From assembly GCF_014650695.1 (NCBI RefSeq), contig NZ_BMVL01000005.1, positions 62,001 through 126,000 of the forward strand: 64,000 nucleotides of DNA, in the 5' to 3' direction. Positions 27,784 through 36,882 of this stretch are shown piece by piece. The stretch is from Streptomyces avidinii. GTDB lineage: Bacteria; Actinomycetota; Actinomycetes; Streptomycetales; Streptomycetaceae. Below the pieces are notes generated by a model. It saw nothing but the letters and a program-made list of their open reading frames with translations, did not search any database and had not been told where the DNA came from. Numbering within the stretch: the first letter of the stretch is position 1; each line of letters opens with the position of its first letter. The position numbers were made by a program, and so were the translations under genes.

Positions 27784-28989
27784 GTGGCCGCGGAGGGGAC
27801 GGCGACCGCATCGCCGATGGAGAAGGACGGCGGGGCGGGACGGCAGTTGACCGCGCTCCTCACCTGCGCCATGGCGTTCTCCATGCTGCAGCTGTTCCTC
27901 CTGGGTGCGCTGGGCCCCCGCCTGGTGACCGAACTCGGCGTGTCTCCCGCGGTCCTCGGGCTCACCACCACGATCGGATTCGGTACGGCTGCCGTGCTCT
28001 CGCCGGCGGGCGGCCGGATCGTGGACCGGATCGGCCCGCGGCGCTCGCTGGTGGTCCTGCTGCTGGTCTCCGCGGCGGCGCTCGCCCTGATCGGCGCCGC
28101 ACCCGGCGCCGGACTGCTGCTCGGCGCCGTCGCACTGGGCGGCGTCCCCCAGGCACTGGCCAACCCGGCCACCAACAAGGCCGTGCTGCGCGCCGTCCCG
28201 CCCGCCCGGCGGGGAGCGGTGACCGGGCTCAAGCAGTCCGGTGTGCAGCTGGGCGCCTTCGCGGCCGGACTGCCGCTCGCGCTGCTCGCGGGCGGCATCG
28301 GCTGGCGGGGCGCCGTCTGGACCGGCGCCGGCGCCGCCCTGCTCGCCGGGCTGTGGGCCCGGCGCGTCCTGCCGGCCGACCCCGCCCCGCCGCGCGCCGG
28401 GCCCCGTACGGCACTCGTGCCGCGCGGGATGGTGGCCTGGCTGGCGGTGTTCTCGCTGTTCCTCGGGGCCGGCATCGCGTCGGTCAACACCTACCTCGCC
28501 CTCTTCGGCGCGCAGCGGCTGGGCATGGGCCCGACGGCGGCGGCCGCCCTGGTCGCCGTGCTCGGCGTGGCGGGCATCGCGGGCCGGGTGGGGTGGTCGA
28601 AGGCGGCCCGGCCCGGGCGGGCCGAGTGGCTCCCCGGCTGGCTGGCCTGCGGAGCCCTGGCAGCGGCGGTACTGCTGGCGGCCGCCCTCGTGGCGGGCCC
28701 GCTGGTGTGGGTCGGGGCGATCGCCGTGGGCGTGTTCGCCGTCTCCGGCAACGCCGTCTCGATGGTCCTGGTCATGCAGCGGGCCGCACCCGGCCGGGCC
28801 GGGCAGGACTCGGCGCTGGTCGCGGCCGGGTTCTTCGGCGGATTCGCCGTGGGCCCGCCCCTGTTCGGCCTGCTCGCGCAGAGCGGCCGGTACGGGCCGG
28901 GCTGGCTGCTGGTGGCGGCGGAGTTCGCCGCGGCGGGAGCCGTCGCGTTCCTGTGGGCCGTACGGGACCGGCGGGAGGGCGCGGCATGA
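27784..28989 (+). CDS. MFS transporter (CynX/NimT-like)
   Basis: 401 residues from the GTG at 27784, with AAGGGAG 5 nt upstream. Twelve hydrophobic segments; loop 2-3 has the MFS motif GGRIVDRIGPRRSLVV. Conserved Asn/Gly-rich helices (ANPATNKAVLRAVPPARRGAVTGLKQSGVQLG) resemble the cyanate/nitroimidazole transporter group, but the substrate cannot be told. The stop overlaps the next ATG, so it is co-translated with the GH88-like hydrolase; together they might import and cleave a glycoside. Confidence 0.82.
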   Translation: MAAEGTATASPMEKDGGAGRQLTALLTCAMAFSMLQLFLLGALGPRLVTELGVSPAVLGLTTTIGFGTAAVLSPAGGRIVDRIGPRRSLVVLLLVSAAALALIGAAPGAGLLLGAVALGGVPQALANPATNKAVLRAVPPARRGAVTGLKQSGVQLGAFAAGLPLALLAGGIGWRGAVWTGAGAALLAGLWARRVLPADPAPPRAGPRTALVPRGMVAWLAVFSLFLGAGIASVNTYLALFGAQRLGMGPTAAAALVAVLGVAGIAGRVGWSKAARPGRAEWLPGWLACGALAAAVLLAAALVAGPLVWVGAIAVGVFAVSGNAVSMVLVMQRAAPGRAGQDSALVAAGFFGGFAVGPPLFGLLAQSGRYGPGWLLVAAEFAAAGAVAFLWAVRDRREGAA

Positions 28990-30086
28990 GCCCGGCCGGG
29001 GCCGGGCTCGGCCGGACCCTCGAAGCCGTCATGGAACGGGTGGCGGTGACCGCGGCGGCCGTGGGCCCCCGCTTCCCGCTGTACGCCGAACCGGGCGACG
29101 GCCGTTGGCAGACCACCGGGCGCGGTTCGTGGACCGGCGGGTTCTGGGCGGGCCTGCTCTGGCTGAGGGCGCGGTACACGGGGGACGAGGCCGACCGGCG
29201 TGCCGCCGCCGCGTGCACGGCCCGGCTCGAACCCTGGGTGGCGGCCGACACCGCCACCCGAGGCCTCATCTTCTGGTACGGGACCGCTCCGGCCGGCGAC
29301 GATGCCGGGGCCGCCGCCCTCCGGGCCCGGGCCGCCCGGGCCGTCCTGTCGGCCCATGACCGTGAACTGGGGCTCGTGCCCTGGGGGGACGCCCTCGGAG
29401 GGCCCCGACTGCTCGCCCGCGTCGACGCCGTGCCGGGTACGGTACCGCTGCTGGCCGGGGCCGGACCGCAGGGCCTCGCCGCCGCGGCCGATCACCTCCA
29501 CCGCCACCTCGACCTCTGCCTCGGAGCGAACCCTGCGGTGCCGACGCCCGCGGTACTGACTCCCGCCCTGCGCTTCGACGCGGGCACGGGCTGGCAGCCC
29601 TGCCCCGACCCGCCACCGGGCTGGAGCCGGGGACGGGCCTGGCTGCTCCTGGCGGTCGCCGACGCCCTGCTGCGCCCGGATCTCGCGGCGGCCGGCCCCG
29701 CCCGTGCCGCCGACCGGCTCTACGCGGCGGCCGAACTCCTGCTCCCGCAGGAGGAGTTCCCGGTACCGGCGGCCGACTCCGCCCGGCCGGACGGGCCGGT
29801 CGACACCTCGGCCGCCGCGATCACCGCGGTCGCCCTGCTGAAACTCGCCCGGGTGCCCGGCCCCCGCGTGGCGCAGTGCGCGTACCGGGCCGAGGCGATC
29901 CTCGGCAGGCTCGCGGCGAGCCACGTCAGCGGCCCGGGCACCGGCCGCCCGCCGGGGATGCTGCTGGACGGCTGCTACGACGCGGACAAGGGCCTGGCGG
30001 TCCGGCACGAACTCGTCTGGGGCGACTTCTTCCTGGCCCTCGGCCTCGCCGCCCTGCACGGCGTCGTCGACATCACCCGCGTCTAG
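28986..30086 (+). CDS. GH88-like (unsaturated glucuronyl hydrolase type) enzyme
   Basis: 366 residues; ATG overlaps the MFS stop (ATGA). The family-like (alpha/alpha)6-barrel motifs are readable: GRGSWTGGFWAGLLWL near the N-terminus, GWSRGRAWLLLAVADALL in the middle, PVDTSAAAITAVALLKLA and LVWGDFFLALGLAAL near the end. In GH88 two Asp residues act on the enol-ether of unsaturated uronides; VDTSAA and WGD(F) carry the likely conserved Asp here, but the first catalytic Asp is not clear. No signal peptide, so cytoplasmic. Confidence 0.75.
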   Translation: MSPAGAGLGRTLEAVMERVAVTAAAVGPRFPLYAEPGDGRWQTTGRGSWTGGFWAGLLWLRARYTGDEADRRAAAACTARLEPWVAADTATRGLIFWYGTAPAGDDAGAAALRARAARAVLSAHDRELGLVPWGDALGGPRLLARVDAVPGTVPLLAGAGPQGLAAAADHLHRHLDLCLGANPAVPTPAVLTPALRFDAGTGWQPCPDPPPGWSRGRAWLLLAVADALLRPDLAAAGPARAADRLYAAAELLLPQEEFPVPAADSARPDGPVDTSAAAITAVALLKLARVPGPRVAQCAYRAEAILGRLAASHVSGPGTGRPPGMLLDGCYDADKGLAVRHELVWGDFFLALGLAALHGVVDITRV

Positions 30087-30087
30087 T

Positions 30088-30122
30088 ACTCCAGCCGTAG
30101 ATCGTGATCTTGTTGCTGGAGT
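30088..30122 (+). terminator. Possible weak terminator after the GH88-like gene
   Basis: ACTCCAGC (30088-30095) and GCTGGAGT (30115-30122), 8-bp arms with a 19-nt loop, starting 1 bp after the stop. It could equally be the inverted-repeat end of a lost mobile element, as a transposase remnant lies 600 bp on. Confidence 0.4.
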
Positions 30123-30184
30123 GCGGTGGAGAGGGGGCAGCGGTCAGTCGTCGACGAGATCGAGCTGGGCAGCACAGGCGTCCG

Positions 30185-30589
30185 CTACTCAAGTCCTTCG
30201 AGACGGCGGGCATCTTTGATCTCGCTGATCCTGGCAGCCGTCATCGGGGTCCACTCCCTCCTCTGTCCAGCGGCACGGAGGGCTTCTCCAACCTCGCTGA
30301 GCTTCACGGAGGACAACACGCCCGCCCGCTCGATCAGGTCGTCCCGGGCCACGGTGGTCAGCCATGTGCACGGAGTAAAGCCTGGACGCGGGAACGCGAA
30401 CCGCAGCACGCCTTCGAAGGCCAGTCCTTCCGGGGCTCCTACGGCCACTTCAACGCCCAGGCCGCTGATGTCGACGCCTGCTGGCGCAACGACCTGCATC
30501 GCCTGAAATCCGGATGACTCCTCGTCCGAGAGCAGCACGACCGGGCGTCGCCCATCGAAGTCGACCCACCAGACTTCACCGCGTTGCAT
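30185..30589 (-). CDS. MazF/PemK-like (CcdB/PemK-fold) protein, no visible antitoxin
   Basis: 134 residues from the ATG at 30589, with AGGAGG 5 nt upstream. The first strand MQRGEVWWVDFDGRRPVVLLS is the hallmark of MazF/PemK endoribonucleases (R-G-x-V-W, then RP-V-V). The later TTVARDDLIERAGVLSSVKLSEVGEALRAA is the characteristic C-terminal helix. In toxin-antitoxin loci a small antitoxin usually overlaps the toxin start. No such ORF was found upstream here, so it is either solitary, has lost its partner, or is a diverged non-toxic member. It sits beside a transposase remnant. Confidence 0.78.
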   Translation of the reverse strand: MQRGEVWWVDFDGRRPVVLLSDEESSGFQAMQVVAPAGVDISGLGVEVAVGAPEGLAFEGVLRFAFPRPGFTPCTWLTTVARDDLIERAGVLSSVKLSEVGEALRAAGQRREWTPMTAARISEIKDARRLEGLE

Positions 30590-30698
30590 GTGTCCTCCTG
30601 GCACGAGACGGCGGGCGAACGCTGCGTGCCCCGTGCGGGACACGGAAGGGATGCGGCCCCGTCTTCGTGCGTCGTGACCGAGGGGCGGTGAAGACGGG

Positions 30699-30753
30699 CG
30701 CGGCCACCGTTGATCATCGGTGTGTGAAGACTGAAGATCATGCGGTGGCCGCG
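30699..30753. repeat. 11-bp inverted repeat over the start of a transposase remnant
   Basis: CGCGGCCACCG (30699-30709) and CGGTGGCCGCG (30743-30753), perfect arms 33 bp apart. The repeat covers the likely translation start (GTG at 30724) of the IS701-type fragment, so it may be part of the element's end or a regulatory hairpin. Confidence 0.5.
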
Positions 30754-30921
30754 AGTCACAGCGTAGACCCTGCCCGCCGGCAGGAGGCGTTCGAGGCCCT
30801 GATGCCCCGGATAGCGGGCCGGTTCGCGCGGGTTGAACGCCGACGTCGGGTGCGGGACTTGGTGCTGGGGCTGCTGTCGGACCTGCCGCACAAGAACGGC
30901 TGGAGCATCGCCGAGTGGGCT
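30724..30921 (+). pseudogene. Remnant of an IS701-family transposase (N-terminal fragment)
   Basis: About 66 codons: VKTEDHAVAASHSVDPARR, then QEAFEALMPRIAGRFARV, RRRVRDLVLGLLSDLPHKNG and WSIAEWA. This is the start of IS701-type transposases common in Streptomyces. Homology stops abruptly at 30921; the catalytic DDE region is absent. The truncation borders the acyl-CoA dehydrogenase gene (stop at 30956), so an old deletion or recombination probably removed the rest. The remaining gene-free DNA of this interval (30590-30955) contains no other feature. Confidence 0.7.
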
Positions 30922-30955
30922 GTGCGATCACTTACAGGCGCGTCCAGGCATGGTG

Positions 30956-32185
30956 TCAGCTCCTCTGAACCGCCCCTTCCGGATCCTGCCGGGCCCGCGG
31001 CCCGTACGCGCGCAGGGCGCGGCGGGCCACGGAGGTGATGTGCAGTTCGTCCGGGCCGTCGAGGATGCGGGCGGCGCGTCCGGTGCGCAGGAGTGCGGGC
31101 AGCGGGGTGTCCGGGCCGAGCCCGGCGGCGCCGTGGACCTGGATGGCGGAGTCCGCCACCTGCTGGAGCATGCGCGCGGCGGCGACCTTGGCGAGTCCCA
31201 CCTCCGTACGCGCGTCCCGCCCGGCGTCGATCAGGGCCACGGCCTCGTGGACGAGGGGTCGGGTGGTGCGCAGGGCGAGCAGGGCGTCGAAGACGTGACT
31301 CTGGATCAACTGCTGCTCGGCGAGGGGCCCGCGGGATCCGCTACGGGTGACCGCCCGCTCGCACATGAGGTCGAAGGCCCGCTGGGCCTGGCCGAGCCAG
31401 CGCAGGCAGCGCAGCGTGCGGCCGAGCGCCAGCCGCTCCCCGGCGATGGTGAGCGCGTCCCCGGGCTCACCGAGGAGGTGGTCGGCCGGGACCCGGACCC
31501 GGTCCAGTTCGATCTCGTACTGGCCACCCGCACCGAGGACGGGGAGTTCGCGCACGATGCGGAAGCCGGGCGACGCGGTGGGCACGAGCAGCAGCGACAG
31601 CCCCTCGCGGTCACCGGCGCTTCCGCCGGTGCGAGCCATGACCGTCACCAGGTCGGCCCCCGCGGCGCCGGAGGTGAACCACTTGCGGCCGGTGACGAGC
31701 CAGCTGCCGTCCGGCCCGGGCTCGGCGCGCGTGGCGGTCCCGAAGGGGTCGGTGCCGGGGACGTCCGGCTCGGTCATCGCGTAGCAGGTCCGCAGTTCCC
31801 CGGCGACCAGTGGTTTCAGGTACGCCTCGCGGACCGCGGTCCCACCGTGTCGCGCCAGCATCGTCACGTCGAGCAACGGGGCGGACCCCAGCGCGGCCGG
31901 ACCGTGGTCGCTGGCTCCCTCCACCTCGGCCAGGCCGGCGTACGTACGGAAGTCCAGCCCGCCGCCGCCCAGTTCCACGGGCAGGGGCTGCGCCCACAGC
32001 CCCTCCTCCTGCGCCCGGTCCCGCAGTTCGGCCAGCGCATCGGCCGCGGCGGGGCCGCCCCCGTCCAGCACCGCCTCGCGGGGGATCACCCGGGAGCGGA
32101 CGAACCGGTCGACCCGGTTCCTCAACTCACTTGCATCTACCGCCCGTTGTGCATTCGAGGCGTGGTCCGTGGCTGGATCCGTCAC
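30956..32185 (-). CDS. Acyl-CoA dehydrogenase family protein (ACAD10/11-like)
   Basis: 409 residues from the GTG at 32185, with GGAGG 6-7 nt upstream. N-terminal helices, then FAD/substrate motifs CYAMTEPDVPGTDPFG and WLVTGRKWFTSGAAGADL. The C-terminal domain ends with AAGLGPDTPLPALLRTGRAARILDGPDELH, typical of the ACAD10/11 branch. FAD-dependent alpha,beta-dehydrogenation of an acyl-CoA is expected. Divergent from the CoA-transferase/acyl-CoA ligase pair, suggesting that all three handle the same carboxylic acid. Confidence 0.88.
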   Translation of the reverse strand: MTDPATDHASNAQRAVDASELRNRVDRFVRSRVIPREAVLDGGGPAAADALAELRDRAQEEGLWAQPLPVELGGGGLDFRTYAGLAEVEGASDHGPAALGSAPLLDVTMLARHGGTAVREAYLKPLVAGELRTCYAMTEPDVPGTDPFGTATRAEPGPDGSWLVTGRKWFTSGAAGADLVTVMARTGGSAGDREGLSLLLVPTASPGFRIVRELPVLGAGGQYEIELDRVRVPADHLLGEPGDALTIAGERLALGRTLRCLRWLGQAQRAFDLMCERAVTRSGSRGPLAEQQLIQSHVFDALLALRTTRPLVHEAVALIDAGRDARTEVGLAKVAAARMLQQVADSAIQVHGAAGLGPDTPLPALLRTGRAARILDGPDELHITSVARRALRAYGPRARQDPEGAVQRS

Positions 32186-32329
32186 TTCTTTCCTCCTCAT
32201 TGCCGGGAACTGGCGGGAACGGCCGCCCGACTCCCTGTCCGTGGAACTGGTCGGGTGCGGACGCTCCCGGGTTCCCCACATTCGGTAAGACCCGGGCGCC
32301 GGCCACCGCCGGGCCAGGAGAGGAGAGGC

Positions 32330-34144
32330 ATGGCGTCACCAGCAACCACGCAGACGGTCCGGCCGCTCGACACACTGCGCTTCGACACCTCGGGGCCCCC
32401 GCAGATCACGAGTGTCGTCGCCGACCACCTGCGGCTGCTCGGCGCGCGGACGGACGGCCCTGCTCCGGGGGACGAGTCCACCGGCACCACCACCGTCACC
32501 GGCGGCGGTTTCGCCCCGGCGCACGCGACCGCCACCTGGGCCGGCCCCACCGGCGGGCTCGTCGACGAGGCGACCGTGCAGGCCGCCACCGGCATCATGG
32601 CCGTGCACGGCCGCCGCGACGGCAACCCGCGCGGCCTCGCCGCCGACTACGCGGCCACCGCCACCGGCGTCCTCGCCGTGCAGGGGCTGCTCGCGGCCCT
32701 CGTGGGCCAGGCCCGGGGCGGCCCCGTCCGCGCGGTCACCACCGGCGCGGACCGGGCAGGCCTGCTCGCCGTCTCCCAGTACCTCGCCGCCGCCGGGGCG
32801 GAGGAGGGCGAGGCGGCCGAACTCGCGCCCGGAGGCCCACCGTTCACCTCGGCCGACGGAGTCCGCTTCGAACTGGAGACACTCGATCCGGAAGCCTGGG
32901 CGGCCTTCTGGAAGGCGCTGGAGGCGCCCGCGGAGGCGCTGCGGGCCGGCTGGCGGCCCTTCCAGTTCCGCTACGCCACCGCCTGTGCACCCTTCCCGGC
33001 GGCCCTCCACCTCACGGCGCGCAGCCACACGTGGGAGCGGATCCGCCGGGCCGCAGCCGCCTACGGCGCGCAGGTGTGCGCCCTGCGCTCCCTCGCGCAG
33101 CGGGCCGCCGAACACGACGGCGCAGCTCCCTGGTCCCTGGTGCCGACCGCCACCGGGCCCCTGGCCATCGGGCCGGACCGGCCGGCTCCCGGCGCCCTGC
33201 CGGGCGCCTCGCCCGGCGTCCCGATCGGCGGGCCGCTGGCCGGGCTCACCGTGCTGGAGGCCGGCCGCCGAATCCAGGCACCGCTCGCGGCGCATCTGCT
33301 CGGGCGCCTCGGCGCCGATGTGATCCGGATCGAACCGCCGGGCGGCGACCCGCTGCGCGGCATGCCCCCGACCTGTTCCGGGATCTCGGCGCGCTGGCTC
33401 GCCCTCAACCGGGGCAAGCGGGCCGTCGAGATCGACATCAAGAGCGAGGCCGACCGGCGACGCCTGCGGGATCTGGCCGCGGGGGCCGACGTCTTCCTGC
33501 ACAACTGGGCGCCGGGCAAGGCCGCCGAGCTCGGCCTCGACTCCGATGACCTCGCACGGGTCAATCCCGCGCTCGTCCACGCGTACACCAGCGGCTGGGC
33601 GGACCGGATCGAGGACGCCCCGATGGGCACCGACTTCATGGTCCAGGCCCGTACCGGCGTCGGCGAGGCCGTCCGCCCCGAGGGGGAGGCCCCGGCGCCC
33701 TCGCTGATGACCCTGCTCGACGTGCTGGGCGGACTGCTCGGCGCCGAGGCCGTCCTCGCGGGGCTCCTGCTGCGCGAGCGCACCGGTCACGGCGTACGGG
33801 TGGACTCCTCCCTGCTCGGCGCCGCCGACACGCTGACCGCCCCGGCGCTGCGCCGGGCGGCCCGCGGTGAGAACCCCCGGCGGTCGGCCGGGTTCCGGGT
33901 ACCGCGGCGGACGGCGGACGGCTGGCTCGCTCCCGCCGACACCGATGCCCGTGCCGCGGCCGCCCACGACCTGAGCGGTCTGAGCACGACCGAGGCCCTG
34001 GCCCGGCTGCACGAGCACGGGCTGACCGCGACCGCGGTCACCACCGAGCTGTCCGACCTGCACCACGATCCGCGCTTCACCGGCTCGATCAGCCGCGACG
34101 CGCACGGCGCCCCCGCAGTCCCCGACCCCTGGAGCTTCGTATGA
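32330..34144 (+). CDS. Class III CoA-transferase (CaiB/BaiF family), two-part
   Basis: 604 residues; AGGAGAGGC just before the ATG. The C-terminal ~300 residues are a classical CaiB/BaiF half: GPLAGLTVLEAGRRIQAPLAAHLLGRLGADVIRIEPPGGDPLRG, LALNRGKRAVEID, then TDFMVQARTGV with the catalytic Asp. The N-terminal ~290 residues (GFAPAHATATWAGPTGGLVDEATVQAATGIMAVHGRRDGNPRG) look like a diverged copy of the same fold. Normally about 400 residues form one subunit of an interlocked dimer. CoA would be exchanged between an acyl-CoA and a free acid. The stop overlaps the acyl-CoA ligase start (ATGA). Confidence 0.86.
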   Translation: MASPATTQTVRPLDTLRFDTSGPPQITSVVADHLRLLGARTDGPAPGDESTGTTTVTGGGFAPAHATATWAGPTGGLVDEATVQAATGIMAVHGRRDGNPRGLAADYAATATGVLAVQGLLAALVGQARGGPVRAVTTGADRAGLLAVSQYLAAAGAEEGEAAELAPGGPPFTSADGVRFELETLDPEAWAAFWKALEAPAEALRAGWRPFQFRYATACAPFPAALHLTARSHTWERIRRAAAAYGAQVCALRSLAQRAAEHDGAAPWSLVPTATGPLAIGPDRPAPGALPGASPGVPIGGPLAGLTVLEAGRRIQAPLAAHLLGRLGADVIRIEPPGGDPLRGMPPTCSGISARWLALNRGKRAVEIDIKSEADRRRLRDLAAGADVFLHNWAPGKAAELGLDSDDLARVNPALVHAYTSGWADRIEDAPMGTDFMVQARTGVGEAVRPEGEAPAPSLMTLLDVLGGLLGAEAVLAGLLLRERTGHGVRVDSSLLGAADTLTAPALRRAARGENPRRSAGFRVPRRTADGWLAPADTDARAAAAHDLSGLSTTEALARLHEHGLTATAVTTELSDLHHDPRFTGSISRDAHGAPAVPDPWSFV

Positions 34145-35808
34145 CCGCCGACAGGCTCGTACTGCACGATCTGCTGCCCGCCGAACTGCGCCGGTCCTGG
34201 GTGGTCGACGGAACCTGCCCCGACCTCGACCTCTACAGCCTCTTCCGGGCACGCCAGATCGCCGACCTGCACCGGACGGCAGTCATCGACGCCAAGGGCA
34301 AGCTCTGCTACACCGCGCTGGACCGCAAGGTCCGATGTCTGGCCACCGGCCTGCGGGAGCTCGGGATCGGCCCGGGGGACGTGGTCGGCGTACAACTGCC
34401 CAACAACCGGTTCGCCGTCATCGCCGATCTGGCGCTGGCCGCGCTCGGTGCGATGGCGCTCCCGTTCCCGGTCGGCCGGGGCGTCCTGGAGGCCGAGTGC
34501 CTGCTGCGCCGCGCCGAAGCCGTCGCCGTCATCGCCGCGACCGAGCACCGGGAGTTCCGGCATGCGGCCGACCTGAGCAGGCTCGCGAAGGCGCTGCCGG
34601 CGCTGCGCCACGTCGTAGCCGCAGGCCCAGGGTCCGCACCTGCACCCGAAGGAACGATTCTGCTCTCGGGGCTGCTGCGCTCCGACCCCAGCGGATTCGT
34701 CCCGGCCCGGCCCGACCCCGACAGTGCCGCCCGGATCCTCGTCTCCTCGGGCTCCGAGGCCGAGCCGAAGATGATCGCGTACTCCCACAACGCGCTCGCC
34801 GGCGGACGCGGCAACTTCCTCGCCTCGCTCATCCCTGACCGCACCCCGCCGAGCTGCCTCTTCCTCGTGCCGCTGGCTTCCGCCTTCGGGTCCAACGGCA
34901 CCGCCGTCACCCTCGCCCGGCACGGCGGCACGCTCGTCCTGCTCGACCACTTCACCCCGGAAGGGGCGATCGAGGCGGTACGCGAACACCGGCCGACGCA
35001 CATCCTCGGCGTGCCCACCATGGTCCGCATGATGCTCGAACGCCTCGACGGCACGGGCGAGGAGCTGCCGGCGCCCACCGCACTGGTCCTCGGCGGGGCG
35101 CCGCTCGACGAGACCACCGCGGCCGCCGCGGCCGAGGCCTTCGGCTGTCCGGTGGTCAATCTCTACGGCTCCGCCGACGGCGTCAACTGCCACACCGGGC
35201 TGGGCAGTACGGTGCCCCCCACCGACGGGACCGGCGTCGTCGCCGGGCATCCCGACCCCCGGGTCGCGGAGATCCGGATCGCCGACCCGCAGACGCACGA
35301 ACCGCTGCCCGACGGCGCCGTGGGCGAGATCATCTCGCGCGGACCGATGACCCCGCTGTGCTACGTGGGCGCCCCCGACCTGGACGCCCGCTACCGGACG
35401 CCCGACGGTTGGGTGCGCACCGGAGACCTCGGCTACCTCGACTCCGACAGCGTCCTGCACGTCGTCGGCCGCCTCAAGGACATCGTCATCCGCGGCGGCG
35501 CCAACATCAGCCCGGCCGAGGTGGAACGCGCACTCACCGCGCACCCCCAGATCCGGGACGTGGCCTGCGTGGGCATCCCGGACCCGCTGATGGGGGAGCG
35601 GCTGGCCGCCTGCGTGGTACCCCGAGCCGGACAGCACCCCACCCTCGCCTCCCTCGGTGAACACCTCACCAGGCACGGGCTGGAGCGGCGCAAACACCCC
35701 GAGCGGCTCCTGCTGATCACGGAACTGCCGCTGACAGCGGCCGGCAAACCCGACCGGACGGCGCTGCGCGAACGCCTGGCCGAGGTCCCGCTCGCCCAGG
35801 CTGGCTGA
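34141..35808 (+). CDS. Acyl-CoA synthetase (AMP-binding family), divergent core motifs
   Basis: 555 residues, start overlapping the CoA-transferase stop. ANL-superfamily layout: N-terminal domain, then A3-like loop ILVSSGSEAEPKMIAYSHNA where the usual YTSGSTGxPKG is altered. The A5 region reads LYGSADGVN instead of YGxTE. A7/A8 are intact: WVRTGDLGYLDSD and GRLKDIVIRGGANISPAEVE. The C-terminal catalytic Lys lies in AAGKPDRTAL. It should activate a carboxylic acid as an adenylate and CoA thioester, but the changed P-loop and A5 make the activity less certain. Confidence 0.84.
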   Translation: MTADRLVLHDLLPAELRRSWVVDGTCPDLDLYSLFRARQIADLHRTAVIDAKGKLCYTALDRKVRCLATGLRELGIGPGDVVGVQLPNNRFAVIADLALAALGAMALPFPVGRGVLEAECLLRRAEAVAVIAATEHREFRHAADLSRLAKALPALRHVVAAGPGSAPAPEGTILLSGLLRSDPSGFVPARPDPDSAARILVSSGSEAEPKMIAYSHNALAGGRGNFLASLIPDRTPPSCLFLVPLASAFGSNGTAVTLARHGGTLVLLDHFTPEGAIEAVREHRPTHILGVPTMVRMMLERLDGTGEELPAPTALVLGGAPLDETTAAAAAEAFGCPVVNLYGSADGVNCHTGLGSTVPPTDGTGVVAGHPDPRVAEIRIADPQTHEPLPDGAVGEIISRGPMTPLCYVGAPDLDARYRTPDGWVRTGDLGYLDSDSVLHVVGRLKDIVIRGGANISPAEVERALTAHPQIRDVACVGIPDPLMGERLAACVVPRAGQHPTLASLGEHLTRHGLERRKHPERLLLITELPLTAAGKPDRTALRERLAEVPLAQAG

Positions 35809-35879
35809 CGCCCGGTCCCGGCGGCCGATCCGGCCGCCGGGACCCTGCCGTGCGTCTCCGCACAAGACCCCGGGCCTGG

Positions 35880-35910
35880 TTGAGTCTCCCGTGGGGGGAG
35901 ACACCAAGCT
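35880..35910 (+). promoter_or_regulatory. MerR-type promoter with 19-bp spacer; predicted leaderless transcript
   Basis: -35 TTGAGT (35880-35885), 19-bp spacer, -10 CAAGCT (35905-35910). The inverted repeat GTCTCCC/GGGAGAC (35884-35890, 35896-35902) fills the spacer. This is the layout that MerR-family activators untwist. The ATG at 35917 lies just 7 nt beyond the -10, so transcription should start at or next to it. Confidence 0.85.
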
Positions 35911-35916
35911 GGGGTC

Positions 35917-36882
35917 ATGGACAGCGACAGCGACACGCTCCGTTCCATCGGAGACCTCTCCCGCCGGACCGGTCTGACCGTGAAGACCATCCGGTTCTAC
36001 TCCGACCAGGGCATCGTCCCGCCGGCCGGGCGCAGCCCGGCGGGCTACCGCCGCTACGGCCCCGACGCGCTCGCGCGCCTGGAGCTCGTCCGTACCCTGC
36101 GCGATCTCGGACTCGATCTCGCGACCGTGCGCAAGGTACTGGACCGGGAGGTGTCCCTGCCGGAAGTCGCAGCAGCACACGCCCATGCCCTGGACGTGCA
36201 GATCCGGACCCTGCGCCTGCGCCGGGCCCTGCTCCGCGCCATCGCCAGGCGCGGCCCCACCCCCATGGAGATGGAACTCATGCACCGACTCGCCACGCTC
36301 TCCCAGGCCGAACGGCACCGCCTCGTCTCCGGATTCATCGACGAAGCCTTCGAAGTCCCGCACAGCAACCCGGAGTTCGAGGCCTTGATGCGGTCCGTCA
36401 CCCCCGAGCTCCCCCACGATCCGACGCCCGAACAGGTCGAGGCCTGGGTGGAACTCGCCGAACTGTGCCAGAACGAGGACTTCCGTGCCGCGCTGCGCCG
36501 CACGGCCGAGGACCAGGCGGGGGAGCCTGCCCGGCAGGATGTCGGCACACTGCACGACGCTCTCAACCGGGCGATGCGCGAGCGGATCGCCGAGGCCGTG
36601 TCCGCCGGCGTCGTACCGGCTGCGGCCGGCGGCGTGTTCCTCGCCGATTCACTGGGCGGCCTCTACGCCCATGCCTTCGAGTCCGCCGACGAGGGCGACC
36701 TGCGCCGATGGCTCCTCGCCCGCCTGCGGACGACCGCCGACCCCCACGCCGAGCGGTACTGGCAGCTCCTGGCCACGGTCAACGGGTGGCCCGCGTCGCC
36801 GACGCTCGCCCCCGTGTACTCCTGGTTCTCCGCCGTCTTCGCCAGGGGCGACGCCGACCACCAGGCGGGTCTGACGCGATGA
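35917..36882 (+). CDS. MerR-family transcriptional regulator
   Basis: 321 residues. The N-terminal winged HTH reads LRSIGDLSRRTGLTVKTIRFYSDQGIVPPAGRSPAGYRRYGPDALARLELVRTLRDLGLDL, followed by the MerR dimerisation helix (~residues 75-115). The long C-terminal ~200 residues are an all-helical ligand-binding-like domain (AERHRLVSGFIDEAFEVP...). This is the drug-responsive TipA/BmrR-like architecture rather than a metal sensor, as no Cys pair is seen. The promoter just upstream suggests autoregulation. The stop overlaps the next start. Confidence 0.9.
   Translation: MDSDSDTLRSIGDLSRRTGLTVKTIRFYSDQGIVPPAGRSPAGYRRYGPDALARLELVRTLRDLGLDLATVRKVLDREVSLPEVAAAHAHALDVQIRTLRLRRALLRAIARRGPTPMEMELMHRLATLSQAERHRLVSGFIDEAFEVPHSNPEFEALMRSVTPELPHDPTPEQVEAWVELAELCQNEDFRAALRRTAEDQAGEPARQDVGTLHDALNRAMRERIAEAVSAGVVPAAAGGVFLADSLGGLYAHAFESADEGDLRRWLLARLRTTADPHAERYWQLLATVNGWPASPTLAPVYSWFSAVFARGDADHQAGLTR

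Noticed and set aside
30590..30723. Antitoxin gene for the MazF-like protein
   Set aside because: No small ORF with a start, RBS and antitoxin-like pattern was found on the minus strand upstream.
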